Shown: piece by piece, positions 34,357 through 43,308 of the stretch | Numbering within the stretch: position 1 is the first letter of the stretch | Layout: each line of letters starts with the position of its first letter | NCBI GenBank assembly: GCA_013298595.1 | Contig: JAAFIG010000032.1 | Coordinates: 1 to 50,996, forward strand | Source: Deinococcales bacterium | GTDB lineage: Bacteria; Deinococcota; Deinococci; Deinococcales; JAAFIG01 | Direction of reading: 5' to 3' | DNA: 50,996 bases | Program-made: the position numbers and the translations under genes | The notes under the pieces: generated by a model | The model's input: the letters and a program-made list of their open reading frames with translations, nothing else | Databases searched by the model: none | Told to the model about the DNA's origin: nothing

Positions 34357-35508
34357 ATGTTAAAAGTAGTAGTAGCTGTTTTAGCCGTTTCCGTCAGTGT
34401 TATCGGACTTTCCGCATTGGCACAAAGTAGCATGAAAGTTGGAAAAGGTGAAGGTCGAGTCGATATTGTGGCTTGGCCTGGTTACATTGAACGCGGAGCC
34501 ACCGATAAAGCCTATGACTGGGTGACAGGTTTTGAAAAGAAAACAGGTTGTAAAGTCAATGTCAAAACCGCTGGCACATCCGATGAGATGGTCACCCTGA
34601 TGAACCAAGGTACCTACGATTTGGTAACGGCTTCTGGTGATGCTAGTTTACGTATGGTGGCTGGTAAAACAGTGCAAGCCATTGATACTAAATTGGTACC
34701 CAGTTTTGCCAAAATTGATTCGCGCTTAAAGAATGCTCCGTGGTATGTAGATAACGGTAAAACATATGGTACGCCTTACCAATGGGGTCCTAATGTGATG
34801 ATGTACAGCACCGATGTTTTCAAAGTGGCACCAGTTTCATGGAGTGTGACCTTTGAAGAGACCATTCTACCAGATGGCAAAAGCAACAAAGGACGTGTTC
34901 AAGCTTACGATGGACCAATCTATATTGCCGATGCTGCATTGTACTTAATGAAAAAAGACGCTAGCCTTGGCATCAAAGACCCATACGAATTAAACGAAGC
35001 TCAGTACACTAAAGTGCTCGAGTTGTTACGCAATCAACGTCCATTGATTCAACGCTATTGGCACGATGTCAATGTGCAAATCCAAGACTTTACTAAAGAA
35101 GGTGTGGTTGCTAGCGGCGCATGGCCATTCCAAGTCAATACGATGCAAGCTAACAAACAAAATATCGCCAGCACCATCCCACAAGAGGGTGCCACTGGTT
35201 GGGCGGATACCACTTTGCTTGGCGCGAAAGCCAAACACCCAAACTGTGCCTATATGTGGATGGAACACAGCCTCAACCCAGTTGTACAAGGCGATGTTTC
35301 GGCTTGGTTTGGAAGCAATCCAGCCGTTCCAGCTGCTTGTACCGCTAGTAAGCTGCTTGGCAAAGATGGCTGCAAAACCAATGGTTTTACCAACTTTACC
35401 AAAATTAAATTCTGGAAAACACCAGTGAGTAGCTGCAAAAGCCAAGGTACTTGTGTGCCTTATAACCGCTGGGTCTCGGATTACGTAGCCATAATGGGTG
35501 GTAAGTAA
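34357..35508 (+). CDS. ABC transporter periplasmic binding protein, spermidine/putrescine type
   Basis: A 383-residue protein with a signal peptide (1-22, ending ALAQ). VDIVAWPGYIERG near residue 35 is the typical start of PotD/YdcS-like proteins, followed by GTSDEMVTLMNQGTYDLVTA, YGTPYQWGPNVMMYSTDVF (ligand-site loop) and VASGAWPFQVNTMQ. Six Cys near the C-terminus (residues about 305-370) could form disulfides. AAGGAGGAAG lies just before the ATG, one of the best Shine-Dalgarno sequences here, so high expression is likely. The CTCGAG palindrome is almost absent from this gene (one copy). It leads a potABC-gabT-patD series, pointing to putrescine as ligand. Confidence 0.88.
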   Translation: MLKVVVAVLAVSVSVIGLSALAQSSMKVGKGEGRVDIVAWPGYIERGATDKAYDWVTGFEKKTGCKVNVKTAGTSDEMVTLMNQGTYDLVTASGDASLRMVAGKTVQAIDTKLVPSFAKIDSRLKNAPWYVDNGKTYGTPYQWGPNVMMYSTDVFKVAPVSWSVTFEETILPDGKSNKGRVQAYDGPIYIADAALYLMKKDASLGIKDPYELNEAQYTKVLELLRNQRPLIQRYWHDVNVQIQDFTKEGVVASGAWPFQVNTMQANKQNIASTIPQEGATGWADTTLLGAKAKHPNCAYMWMEHSLNPVVQGDVSAWFGSNPAVPAACTASKLLGKDGCKTNGFTNFTKIKFWKTPVSSCKSQGTCVPYNRWVSDYVAIMGGK

Positions 35509-35513
35509 TCGAG

Positions 35514-35535
35514 TTTTCACACCATCGTGTGAAAA
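35514..35535 (+). other. Hairpin after the binding-protein gene
   Basis: TTTTCACAC (35514-35522) and GTGTGAAAA (35527-35535) with a 4-nt loop, 6 bp after the stop. Such hairpins commonly keep binding-protein mRNA more abundant than the downstream transporter mRNA. There is no T-tract. Confidence 0.6.
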
Positions 35536-35560
35536 AACTTGAGTCATACATATTTTTCGT

Positions 35561-35585
35561 GGGGAGACTGTTGTGGTCTCCCTAC
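35561..35585. repeat. Extragenic palindrome of the GGGAGAC/GTCTCCC family
   Basis: GGGGAGAC, loop, GTCTCCCTAC. A related copy is at 49938-49963. It lies in the 263-bp spacer between the binding protein and the ATPase genes, where I see no gene. Confidence 0.7.
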
Positions 35586-35771
35586 CCACAGGTTTCTATT
35601 AAACTTTGGGCTGAATAATCTCGCTGCTTTTTGTCTAAGGATTTGGCACTCTAACGGATACGATTAAGACCAAGCAAAAAGCTGCTCTCGAGATTTAGGG
35701 ATAAGCAAGTGTTAACCCATACAAAACCGAAATACACAAATAATCAATCATAAAAAACCTAAAGAGAAACT

Positions 35772-36800
35772 ATGACAACTGCCACTTCTTTTACAGAACA
35801 ATCAAAACCAGAAATCGCGGTTTGTCTCGAGCAAGTGGTTTGCTCTTTTACAACTTCAGGTAAAACAGTACGAGCTGTGGACCAGGTTGATCTCGAGATT
35901 GCAGCTGGAGAATTTTTTAGTTTGCTTGGACCTTCGGGTAGTGGAAAAACCACGTGTTTACGGTTAATTGGTGGTTTTGAACGTCCAGCCAGTGGTGTGA
36001 TTAAATTATTTGGCGCGGATGCCAGTCGGTTGCCACCGTTTCAACGTGAATTAAACACGGTTTTCCAAGATTATGCTTTGTTTCCGCATATGAGTGTGCT
36101 CGAGAATGTTGGTTATGCTTTGATGGTGCGTGGTGTGCCGAAACTCGAGCGGATAAAACGGGCTACCGAAATGTTGGAATCGGTAAAACTTGCTGGGTTT
36201 GCTGCCCGTAGACCTGCGCAGTTAAGTGGTGGGCAACGGCAACGTGTGGCATTGGCTCGAGCTTTGGTCAATCGTCCACGAATTTTGTTGCTCGATGAAC
36301 CACTTGGGGCGCTTGACTTGAAATTACGAGAAGAAATGCAGATCGAATTAAAGGCTTTGCAGCGCGAATTAGGAATTACTTTTATTTATGTGACGCATGA
36401 CCAAGGTGAAGCACTTTCGATGTCAGATCGGGTGGCAGTATTTAACCACGGCAAAATTGAACAAATGGATGCACCCAAGGTTTTGTACGACGCACCACGC
36501 ACCGAATTTGTGGCAAAATTTGTCGGTAGTGCCAATGTTATTCCAGGCGTATTAATTGGGCGATCTGGTTTATTTGCGTTGCGTCCAGAGAACATTCGGG
36601 TGCTCGAGGGTTACCACAATGGTTTAAGTGGTGAATTACTTGATATTCATTTTCTGGGTGCTCAAACCAGACTCGAGATTCGCGTGGGAAACGAACGCAT
36701 CGCCACGCTGCAAAGTGGTGTCAGTCATCTTGAACGCGGTGCGGCGGTAACGCTTGAATGGAGCGAACAGCATTTGCGGCAACTCGAGGTCTCGGCATGA
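35772..36800 (+). CDS. potA: Polyamine-type ABC transporter ATPase
   Basis: A 342-residue ATPase. Walker [10 protein letters not shown] lies near residue 55, the Q-loop in [13 protein letters not shown], the signature [15 protein letters not shown] and Walker [14 protein letters not shown]. The H-loop His is in [18 protein letters not shown]-terminal TOBE-type domain (about 270-340, [12 protein letters not shown] onward) is typical of the PotA/FbpC group. It energises uptake with the two permeases that follow, 14 and about 965 bp downstream. The spacer before it is 263 bp, so it may have its own start site. The Shine-Dalgarno is weak (AAAGAG). Confidence 0.9.
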   Translation: MTTATSFTEQSKPEIAVCLEQVVCSFTTSGKTVRAVDQVDLEIAAGEFFSLLGPSGSGKTTCLRLIGGFERPASGVIKLFGADASRLPPFQRELNTVFQDYALFPHMSVLENVGYALMVRGVPKLERIKRATEMLESVKLAGFAARRPAQLSGGQRQRVALARALVNRPRILLLDEPLGALDLKLREEMQIELKALQRELGITFIYVTHDQGEALSMSDRVAVFNHGKIEQMDAPKVLYDAPRTEFVAKFVGSANVIPGVLIGRSGLFALRPENIRVLEGYHNGLSGELLDIHFLGAQTRLEIRVGNERIATLQSGVSHLERGAAVTLEWSEQHLRQLEVSA

Positions 36801-36813
36801 ATTGGTGCGTTTT

Positions 36814-37722
36814 ATGATACGTCGAGCTTCGGGTGTGTTGCATGGACGTCCGTGGTTGGGTTTGTTGTTGCTGCTGATTCCACCGCTGTTATGGATGGGT
36901 ATTATTTACATGGGATCGTTAGTGAATTTATTGCTATACAGTTTTTATGCGCTTGACGATTTTACTGGACAAATCAAATTTGAACCAACTCTGGCAACCT
37001 TGCAACAATTATTTACCTCGAGTAGCAATGTGGATATTGTACAACGCACTTTTGTCATGAGTCTGGTGGTAACAATTGCTTGTGCTTTGCTGGCTTTTCC
37101 GATTGCTTACTTTATGGCATTTCATACCAAAGGTAACAGCAAAGCCTTTTGGATTTTACTGGTACTATTACCGCTTTGGAGCAGTTATTTGGTGCGTGTT
37201 TACGCTTGGAAATTACTTTTAGCCAAAGAAGGTATTATCAGTTGGTTCTTTGATACCCTTGGCATACGTTTCGTGCTTGACTGGATTTTAACCCTGCCAA
37301 TTATTGGTGGCTTTAGTTTAAGCTCGAGTTATCTTGGCATGTTTTTGGTGTTTGTTTACGTTTGGTTGCCATACATGATTCTGCCAATTCAAGCCAGTCT
37401 CGAGCGGGTTCCCAAATCGTTGTTGCAAGCCTCGAGCGATCTTGGGGCAAAACCCAATCAAACTTTCTGGAAAGTCTTACTGCCATTAACCGTGCCGGGG
37501 ATTGCGGCGGGCAGTATTTTTACTTTTTCGTTAACGCTAGGCGATTACATTATTCCCGGTGTGATTGGAGCGCCTGGTTTTTTTATTGGTCAGATGGTGT
37601 ATACCCAACAAGGTACAGCGGGTAATATTCCATTAGCGGCAGCTTTTAGTTTGGTGCCGATTGTGATAATTGGTTTGTATTTAGCCCTTGCTAAACGATG
37701 GGGGGCTTTTGATGCGTTATAA
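36814..37722 (+). CDS. potB: Polyamine-type ABC transporter permease, PotB
   Basis: A 302-residue inner-membrane protein with six predicted helices. It starts MIRRASGVLHGRPWLGLLLL. The EAA loop that docks on the ATPase reads ASSDLGAKPNQTFWKVLLPL. The frame opens at 36754 inside potA, but the first sensible start is the ATG at 36814, 14 bp after the potA stop. It pairs with PotC. A YSFYALDD periplasmic stretch after helix 1 matches the PotB/PotH group. Confidence 0.88.
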   Translation: MIRRASGVLHGRPWLGLLLLLIPPLLWMGIIYMGSLVNLLLYSFYALDDFTGQIKFEPTLATLQQLFTSSSNVDIVQRTFVMSLVVTIACALLAFPIAYFMAFHTKGNSKAFWILLVLLPLWSSYLVRVYAWKLLLAKEGIISWFFDTLGIRFVLDWILTLPIIGGFSLSSSYLGMFLVFVYVWLPYMILPIQASLERVPKSLLQASSDLGAKPNQTFWKVLLPLTVPGIAAGSIFTFSLTLGDYIIPGVIGAPGFFIGQMVYTQQGTAGNIPLAAAFSLVPIVIIGLYLALAKRWGAFDAL

Positions 37723-37764
37723 CTATAAAACCCACAAGAAAATCGCTCAGCCGAGAGGCAGCTC

Positions 37765-38571
37765 ATGACTTCAGCTTCTTGGGGTTTACGGATTGCCGCT
37801 TTTTTGTGCATTTTTTTCCTGCACTTTCCTTTGTTTATTATTGTTTTGTACGCGTTTACGACTGATGATAAAACCTATGCTTTTCCACCACCCGGTTTGA
37901 CATTACACTGGTTTACTGTGGCTGCTGGACGAGCCGACATTTGGGCAGCTTTGTGGTTATCGGTGCAAACAGCCTTACTGGCAACAGCCATTGCCTTGGT
38001 ACTTGGTACGATGGTAGCGGCTGCCATGTACAAAGCGAAATTCTGGGGTAAAGAAAGCATTACTTTACTGTTTATTTTACCGATTGCTTTACCCGGAATT
38101 GTCACTGGTATCGCCCTGCTATCTACCATTCGTCGAGTCAATCTCGAGCCAGGGGTACTGACAATGGTGATCGGTCATGCCACTTTTTGCATTGTGACTG
38201 TTTTTAATAATGTCGTTGCCAGATTACGTCGGCTTAGTCAAAGCCAACTCGAGGCAAGCGCTGATTTAGGAGCCGATAGTTGGCAAACATTTCGTTTTGT
38301 TGTGCTACCCAGTATTTCCACAGCTTTGCTGGCAGGTGGTTTACTCTCGTTTGCTTTATCGTTTGATGAAGTGATCGTTACAACCTTCACCGCTGGAACG
38401 GATCAGACCTTACCAATCTGGTTTTTGAACGAATTATTCCGTCCTCGAGATCGCCCAATTACCAATGTGGTTGCCTTATTCGTGATCGCAGTTACGCTGA
38501 TTCCGATTCTGCTGGTGCAACGTTTAACCCAAGCAGGTGAGGATTTACACGGTGGAGGTAAAACATCTTGA
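37765..38571 (+). CDS. potC: Polyamine-type ABC transporter permease, PotC
   Basis: A 268-residue inner-membrane protein with six helices. The EAA loop reads [20 protein letters not shown], and the family segment [18 protein letters not shown] follows. It completes the four-component importer with the binding protein, ATPase and PotB. It starts 42 bp after potB, with GAGAGG upstream. It ends 73 bp before the GABA aminotransferase gene, so import and first metabolic steps are probably on one transcript. Confidence 0.88.
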   Translation: MTSASWGLRIAAFLCIFFLHFPLFIIVLYAFTTDDKTYAFPPPGLTLHWFTVAAGRADIWAALWLSVQTALLATAIALVLGTMVAAAMYKAKFWGKESITLLFILPIALPGIVTGIALLSTIRRVNLEPGVLTMVIGHATFCIVTVFNNVVARLRRLSQSQLEASADLGADSWQTFRFVVLPSISTALLAGGLLSFALSFDEVIVTTFTAGTDQTLPIWFLNELFRPRDRPITNVVALFVIAVTLIPILLVQRLTQAGEDLHGGGKTS

Positions 38572-38644
38572 AAAAGCACAATACCAAGATCAACCACCAC
38601 AGCAACGTAGTTTTACACGCCACAATCTAAGCAAGGAGTGATTT

Positions 38645-39955
38645 ATGACAGCTATTCAAGAAAAACCAATCAGTAAAAACCAAACCATGCTCGAGTTACG
38701 AGCTACTCATATTCCACGCGGTGTATCGGCACTGACACCTATCACAGCAGCTCGAGCTTCGGGCGCTAGCCTCTGGGATGTGGATGGCAAACGTTTCATT
38801 GATTTTGCAGGTGGTATCGGAGTGCTTAACACTGGTCATGCACATCCAAAAGTTGTTGCAGCTGTGCAAAAACAACTCGAGATGTTCACCCATACCTGCT
38901 TCCAAGTGGTGGCGTACGAAAGTTATATTCGTCTTGCCGAAAAAATGAACGCCCTTGTGCCAGTGGCAGCAGGGCAAAGCAACAAAACTTTTTTTGTTTC
39001 CACAGGTGCCGAAGCCACCGAAAACGCGATTAAAATTGCTCGAGCTTTTACCAACCGCCCGGGGATTATCAGTTTTGATAACAGCTTCCACGGACGCACG
39101 TTAATGGGCATGAGTTTAACGGGTAAGCAAAAACCGTATAAACAAAATTTTGGACCCTTTGCCCCAGAAGTCTACAAAGCCCCATTTCCGATTCCGTACC
39201 ACGGCATCAGCACCAAAGATGCCCTCGATGGTCTCGAGTTATTGTTTAATACCCAAGTCGATCCATCGCAAGTGGCTGCGATCATCATTGAACCAGTGCA
39301 AGGCGAAGGTGGCTTTAACGCTGCCCCAGCTGCCTTTATGCGCTCGCTGAGAAACATCTGTACCAAGCACGGCATTTTATTTATCAACGATGAAATCCAA
39401 AGTGGTTTTGGACGTACTGCTAAAATGTTCGCCATCGAACACAGCGGCGTGATTCCAGACATCACGACAACAGCTAAAAGCATCGGCGGTGGCTTACCAT
39501 TGGCTGCCATCACAGGACGAGCCGACATCATGGACGCACCACACCCCGGCGGACTCGGCGGCACCTACGCAGGCAATCCACTCGCTTGCGCCGCAGGACT
39601 AGCCGTACTCGAGATATTTGAACAAGAAAAAATACTCGAGCAAGCCGAAAAACTTGCCAGCAAACTCGAGTCCGAATTAAAAAACTTAGAACACAAGTAC
39701 GCAGGTGTTGGCGAAGTGCGAGGACTTGGCGCAATGATGGCAATAGAACTTGTCAAAGACCGAGAAAGCAAAAAACCTGATGCTGACAGCGCCACAAAAA
39801 TCTGTGCCGCTGCCCTCGAGCAAGGACTGATTCTGATTAAATGCGGAATGCACGGCAACGCCATCCGAATACTCGTACCGCTCAATGCCAGCTCCGAAGA
39901 ACTTGAGACTGGCTTTTCTATCCTTCGCAACGCTTTCGCCAAAGTTTATGCCTAA
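38645..39955 (+). CDS. gabT: 4-aminobutyrate aminotransferase (class III, PLP)
   Basis: A 436-residue cytoplasmic enzyme. The PLP lysine is Lys278 in TTTAKSIGGGLPLAA. Upstream are ATENAIKIARAFT (phosphate-site region), SFDNSFHGRTLMGMSLTGK, and EPVQGEGGFNAAPAAF with LFINDEIQSGFGRTAKM. These are the class III landmarks, and the KQNFGPFAPEVYKAPFP stretch fits GabT. It should convert GABA to succinic semialdehyde, or act as a putrescine aminotransferase; sequence alone does not decide. AAGGAG lies 8 nt before the ATG. No succinate-semialdehyde dehydrogenase is adjacent. Confidence 0.88.
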   Translation: MTAIQEKPISKNQTMLELRATHIPRGVSALTPITAARASGASLWDVDGKRFIDFAGGIGVLNTGHAHPKVVAAVQKQLEMFTHTCFQVVAYESYIRLAEKMNALVPVAAGQSNKTFFVSTGAEATENAIKIARAFTNRPGIISFDNSFHGRTLMGMSLTGKQKPYKQNFGPFAPEVYKAPFPIPYHGISTKDALDGLELLFNTQVDPSQVAAIIIEPVQGEGGFNAAPAAFMRSLRNICTKHGILFINDEIQSGFGRTAKMFAIEHSGVIPDITTTAKSIGGGLPLAAITGRADIMDAPHPGGLGGTYAGNPLACAAGLAVLEIFEQEKILEQAEKLASKLESELKNLEHKYAGVGEVRGLGAMMAIELVKDRESKKPDADSATKICAAALEQGLILIKCGMHGNAIRILVPLNASSEELETGFSILRNAFAKVYA

Positions 39956-39967
39956 CCAATCAATCAA

Positions 39968-40049
39968 CCGTAGGGGCGAGACATGCCTCGCCCAACTCGC
40001 CTAACACCACAAACATAAATTAACCGTAGGGGCGGGGCTTGCCTCGCCC
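39968..40049. repeat. Two extragenic palindromic repeats, CCGTAGGGGCG family
   Basis: Copies at 39968-39993 and 40024-40049 match the pair at 5355-5416 in arm sequence, again tandem and in the same orientation. The tandem arrangement is shared but the spacer (30 bp here, 10 bp there) is not. Confidence 0.85.
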
Positions 40050-40144
40050 AACACCACACAACGAAAACAAACACATATCTCGAGAAAACAAATTTTATAG
40101 GTTAGAAAAAGGTTTTAGGGCAATGGTTTTTATGGTTTGGTCAC

Positions 40145-40170
40145 AGGGCGAACACAAGGTTCGCCCCTAC
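40145..40170. repeat. Related palindrome, AGGGCGAAC/GTTCGCCCCTAC type
   Basis: AGGGCGAACACAAGGTTCGC then CCCTAC. It has the same GTAGGGGCG end as the other family, in the opposite orientation, but different inner arms. Confidence 0.75.
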
Positions 40171-40333
40171 GAGGAACGAAATTTTACGCATTGGTCATGG
40201 GTTTAGGGCAATATTTTTTTGGTTTTAGGGTGGATAAACCCCATCGCAATACCGATAAACAAAATTATTTAGGCATTATTTCAGGTAGTGAGTAACACAA
40301 GGTTCGTCCATCATTCAAAATGAGGAGTTCATC

Positions 40334-41827
40334 ATGGCAAAGAAAAAAGTGGGTTCTCTCGAGCATTATCCGATGATTGTTGGTGGTCTCGAGGTTAAGC
40401 ATGGTCGGGATAATTTGGTGGCTCCTGCGACAGGTGAAGTGTTTGCGACGGTAGCAGTCGGTACGCTCGAGGATGTGAATAAAGCAGTGGCGGCGGCGGT
40501 GGCAGCGCAGAAAATTTGGGGGGCGTTATCGCCGGGTGAGCGTGGTACGGCGTTGTTGCGTTGGGCGGATTTGCTCGAGAGTCACGCGGATCGTTTGGCG
40601 AGTCTCGAGAGTGTCAATGCGGGTAAGCCAATTAAACTGGCGAAGTATGGTGATGTGCCTGTGGCGGTGGATAACATTCGCTATTTTGCCAGTGTCTCGC
40701 GGCGAGTCGAGGGTGTGGCTTCGGGTTCGTATATGGGTGGTAGTTCGAGTTTGATTCGTCGTGAGCCTGTGGGCGTGGTGGCAGCGATTACACCGTGGAA
40801 TTATCCGATTTTGATGGCAGCTTGGAAACTTGGTCCAGCTTTAGCAGCGGGGTGTGCGATGGTGATTAAGCCAGCGCCGAACACGCCGATTACAACCATA
40901 GAATTGGCGCGTTTGGCGATCAAAGCGGGTTTGCCTGCTGGTTTAATTTCGGTGGTGACTGGTGGTGCCGAAGTTGGCGAGGCATTGATTCGTCATCCTG
41001 ATGTGCGAATGGTTTCGTTTACAGGCAGCACTCGTACAGGTCGGCGCGTTGGTGAATTAGCTGGCAATGGCGCAAAACGAGTCACGCTCGAGCTTGGTGG
41101 TAAAGCGCCATTGCTGGTTTTTGCCGATGCTGATCTCGAGGCAGCTGTGCAAGGTGCAGTGGCAGCTTCGTTTGTTAATGCTGGGCAAGATTGCACGGCA
41201 GCAACACGAATCTATGTGGAAAAAACGGTATTTGCTAAATTTCTCAAACGCTTTAAGGAAGTAGCCAGCACCATTCGTATGGGTGCGAAGCTCGAGTCTG
41301 AAAGTACTGATATGGGTCCGCTTTCCAGTGCCGCTCAACTCGAGAAAGTGCATGGGTATGTGCTCAGTGCTAAGAAGCAAAAAATGAAAATTGAACTTGG
41401 TGGCGAGTTACCAAAAGGCAAAGGTTTCTTTTATCCTCCAACCATTATCAGCAATGCGCCGCAGCATTCGGATGTGGTGCAAGAAGAGATTTTTGGACCT
41501 GTGGTGGTGGTGAATGCCTTCTCCAGCGAAGCCGAAGCCATTCATCTGGCAAATGATATTGCTTACGGACTTGCCTCGAGTGTCTGGACAAAAGATGTGC
41601 AACGAGCCATGCGAGTCTCGGCAGCGCTCGAGTTTGGTACGGTCTGGGTCAACGATCATTTACCACTGGTTTCTGAAATGCCACACGGTGGTTTCAAAGG
41701 CAGTGGGGTTGGCAAGGATTTAAGCCATTATGCACTCGAGGAATACAGCATCCCTAAGCATGTGATGTTTGATACCACAGGCGATCAACGAAAAGGTTGG
41801 CATTTCACAATTTTTGGCGATCAGTAA
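40334..41827 (+). CDS. patD: Aldehyde dehydrogenase, probable gamma-aminobutyraldehyde dehydrogenase
   Basis: A 497-residue NAD-dependent enzyme. The catalytic Cys lies in NAGQDCTAATRIYVE, the general-base Glu in VTLELGGKAPLLVF, the cofactor segment in VSFTGSTRTGRRV, and the oxyanion Asn in TPWNYPILMAAWK. The C-terminal signature VSEMPHGGFKGSGVGKDLSH then ALEEYSIPKHVM matches E. coli PatD/YdcW. It would turn 4-aminobutyraldehyde from putrescine into GABA, which fits the transporter and GabT just upstream. GAGGAG lies 10 nt before the ATG, so it can be translated independently of the 378-bp repeat-rich spacer. Confidence 0.85.
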   Translation: MAKKKVGSLEHYPMIVGGLEVKHGRDNLVAPATGEVFATVAVGTLEDVNKAVAAAVAAQKIWGALSPGERGTALLRWADLLESHADRLASLESVNAGKPIKLAKYGDVPVAVDNIRYFASVSRRVEGVASGSYMGGSSSLIRREPVGVVAAITPWNYPILMAAWKLGPALAAGCAMVIKPAPNTPITTIELARLAIKAGLPAGLISVVTGGAEVGEALIRHPDVRMVSFTGSTRTGRRVGELAGNGAKRVTLELGGKAPLLVFADADLEAAVQGAVAASFVNAGQDCTAATRIYVEKTVFAKFLKRFKEVASTIRMGAKLESESTDMGPLSSAAQLEKVHGYVLSAKKQKMKIELGGELPKGKGFFYPPTIISNAPQHSDVVQEEIFGPVVVVNAFSSEAEAIHLANDIAYGLASSVWTKDVQRAMRVSAALEFGTVWVNDHLPLVSEMPHGGFKGSGVGKDLSHYALEEYSIPKHVMFDTTGDQRKGWHFTIFGDQ

Positions 41828-41920
41828 CTCGAGTTGCGGGTCGGGGAATACCTTGGGTTTGCGACGCAGCAGTTTCAGGGCAAGAATCTTCCTGTACGCA
41901 AAGAATCACGGTCAGTTAGC

Positions 41921-42130
41921 CCCTCTCCCGACTCGCTAGAAGCTCGTCACCCTCCCCCAAAACCGCTTCGCTTGGGGAGGGTTAGGGGTTTTGACATAAA
42001 ATTGATAAAAGTGTTTGGGATTATTTTGGATTTTTGACTCTAAACTGAAACAACAAAACAAACCGAATAACCCTCTCCCGCGCTTTTTGGCGGGATGAGG
42101 GTAACGAGCTTCAGGCGAGTTGGGTGAGGG
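41921..42130. repeat. Miniature inverted-repeat element, about 210 bp, CCCTCTCCC/GGGTGAGGG ends
   Basis: The left arm (41921-41954) and right arm (42097-42130) are inverted copies that match at about 28 of 34 positions. Each contains ACTCGC...GAAGCTCGT. Inner sub-palindromes lie near 41953-41985 (CCCCAA...TTGGGG) and 42071-42100 (CCCTCTCCCGC...GCGGGATGAGGG). No transposase is encoded. Ends of this type are common in dispersed non-autonomous repeats. Confidence 0.65.
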
Positions 42131-42306
42131 TTGGATAGCGTTTATAAGCGAATTATTCTCGAGTAATGAATTTTTGTTGTTCTGAACTGTGGATTTCCTC
42201 AAACTGATGAGGTACTTTCGTCTATTCGGTTGCATTCCTTGGAACTTCTTCGTTTTTGCATCATGTTCGGAGTCAATAGGTATGCCTTGCGTACCCGCAA
42301 AGCCTT

Positions 42307-42312
42307 TAGAAT
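42307..42312 (+). promoter_or_regulatory. -10 box TAGAAT of the asparaginase gene, leaderless layout
   Basis: TAGAAT, then ACAGCT, then the GTG at 42319. It fixes an otherwise doubtful GTG start without a Shine-Dalgarno. Confidence 0.65.
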
Positions 42313-42318
42313 ACAGCT

Positions 42319-43308
42319 GTGAATTTATCAGCTCGAGAGGTAAAGCGTTTAGCGATTGTGCAAACGGGCGGTACGATCGCCAGTCATACCGATGCTGCTG
42401 GTAATTTAAAACCTGCGGATGCTGTGTCTGAGTTGCTGCTGGCATTGCCGAGTCTCGAGCAGTTTGTTGTTTCGCTGCATCAGCCGTTTAATTTGCCAAG
42501 TCCGCATATCACGCCAGCGCATATGTTGGCGTTGCGTGATTTGATTCAGCTGTTGGCGTTATCGCATGATGGTGTTGTTGTTACGCATGGAACCGATACG
42601 CTCGAGGAAACCGCATTTTTTTTGCATTTGACCCTCGAGACAAGTGTGCCTGTGGTGCTGACGGGCAGTATGCGTCATGCTGAGGAAGCCTCGTGGGATG
42701 GTCCTGGCAATGTGTTGGCAGCGGCGCATGTGGCACTCGAGGCTCGTTCGCGTGATCGGGGTGTGTTGGTGGTCTTTGCGGGTGATATTTTTGATGCCCG
42801 AACTGTGACAAAAATTGATACGACACGGCTCGAGGCATTTGGTGGTTATCCGGGTCCGATTGGTCGGATAGATTTTCTGGGGCTGCAAGCGATTGTCTCG
42901 TATTTTGCCCGACCTGAACCTCGAGTGGCGCAACGGATTAAACATGTGGATGTGCGGGTCGAAATTGTCTATGCCTATGCTGGTTGGTGTGGTGAGGGTT
43001 TGCTCGAGGCGTTTGCTCGAGCTGATGGTGTGGTGATTGCAGCGCTTGGGACGGGTAATGTGCCACCTGATGTGGTGCCAATGATTCGCGCAGCGGCAAA
43101 ACCTGTGGTGATTGCTACCCGCACGCATACAGGAGCGATTCTGCCCGCCTATGGCTACGAAGGTGGTGGTAAGCAATTGCGTGAACTTGGCGCAATTCCA
43201 GCTTCGTTTTTGAATGCCCATAAGGCTAGAATTTTGTTGCTGGTGATGCTGGCTCGAGGGGCTTCTCGGGTGGAACTTGAAACGGCTTTTATGGCATTGG
43301 ATACGTAA
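42319..43308 (+). CDS. ansA: L-asparaginase
   Basis: A 329-residue amidohydrolase that releases ammonia from asparagine. The nucleophile Thr19 lies in QTGGTIAS. The second catalytic block THGTDTLEETAFFL (Thr and Asp) lies near residue 89, and the Lys of the second triad is in ARTVTKIDTTRLEAF. No signal peptide is present, so it is a cytoplasmic type I enzyme. The start is GTG, supported by TAGAAT exactly 6 nt upstream. The stop abuts the ATG of the CoA-transferase gene, so the two form an operon. The link to the polyamine genes upstream is positional only. Confidence 0.88.
   Translation: MNLSAREVKRLAIVQTGGTIASHTDAAGNLKPADAVSELLLALPSLEQFVVSLHQPFNLPSPHITPAHMLALRDLIQLLALSHDGVVVTHGTDTLEETAFFLHLTLETSVPVVLTGSMRHAEEASWDGPGNVLAAAHVALEARSRDRGVLVVFAGDIFDARTVTKIDTTRLEAFGGYPGPIGRIDFLGLQAIVSYFARPEPRVAQRIKHVDVRVEIVYAYAGWCGEGLLEAFARADGVVIAALGTGNVPPDVVPMIRAAAKPVVIATRTHTGAILPAYGYEGGGKQLRELGAIPASFLNAHKARILLLVMLARGASRVELETAFMALDT

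Larger units (their letters stand above)
39956..40333. other. Intergenic region of 378 bp carrying three palindromic repeats
   Basis: The spacer between gabT and the aldehyde dehydrogenase gene holds repeats at 39968-39993, 40024-40049 and 40145-40170, with AT-rich DNA elsewhere. I see no gene. The repeats may fold in the read-through mRNA. Confidence 0.75.
41828..42318. other. Intergenic region of 491 bp with a long inverted-repeat element
   Basis: The left part holds the 210-bp element at 41921-42130. The right part (42131-42318) is AT-rich and ends in the asparaginase promoter. Short ORFs here have no start signal, and I accept none as a gene. Confidence 0.7.

Noticed and set aside
42189-42404. 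71-residue ORF before the asparaginase gene
   Set aside because: It lacks a ribosome-binding site or -10 box, overlaps the asparaginase start, and has an unlikely Cys/Phe-rich composition.
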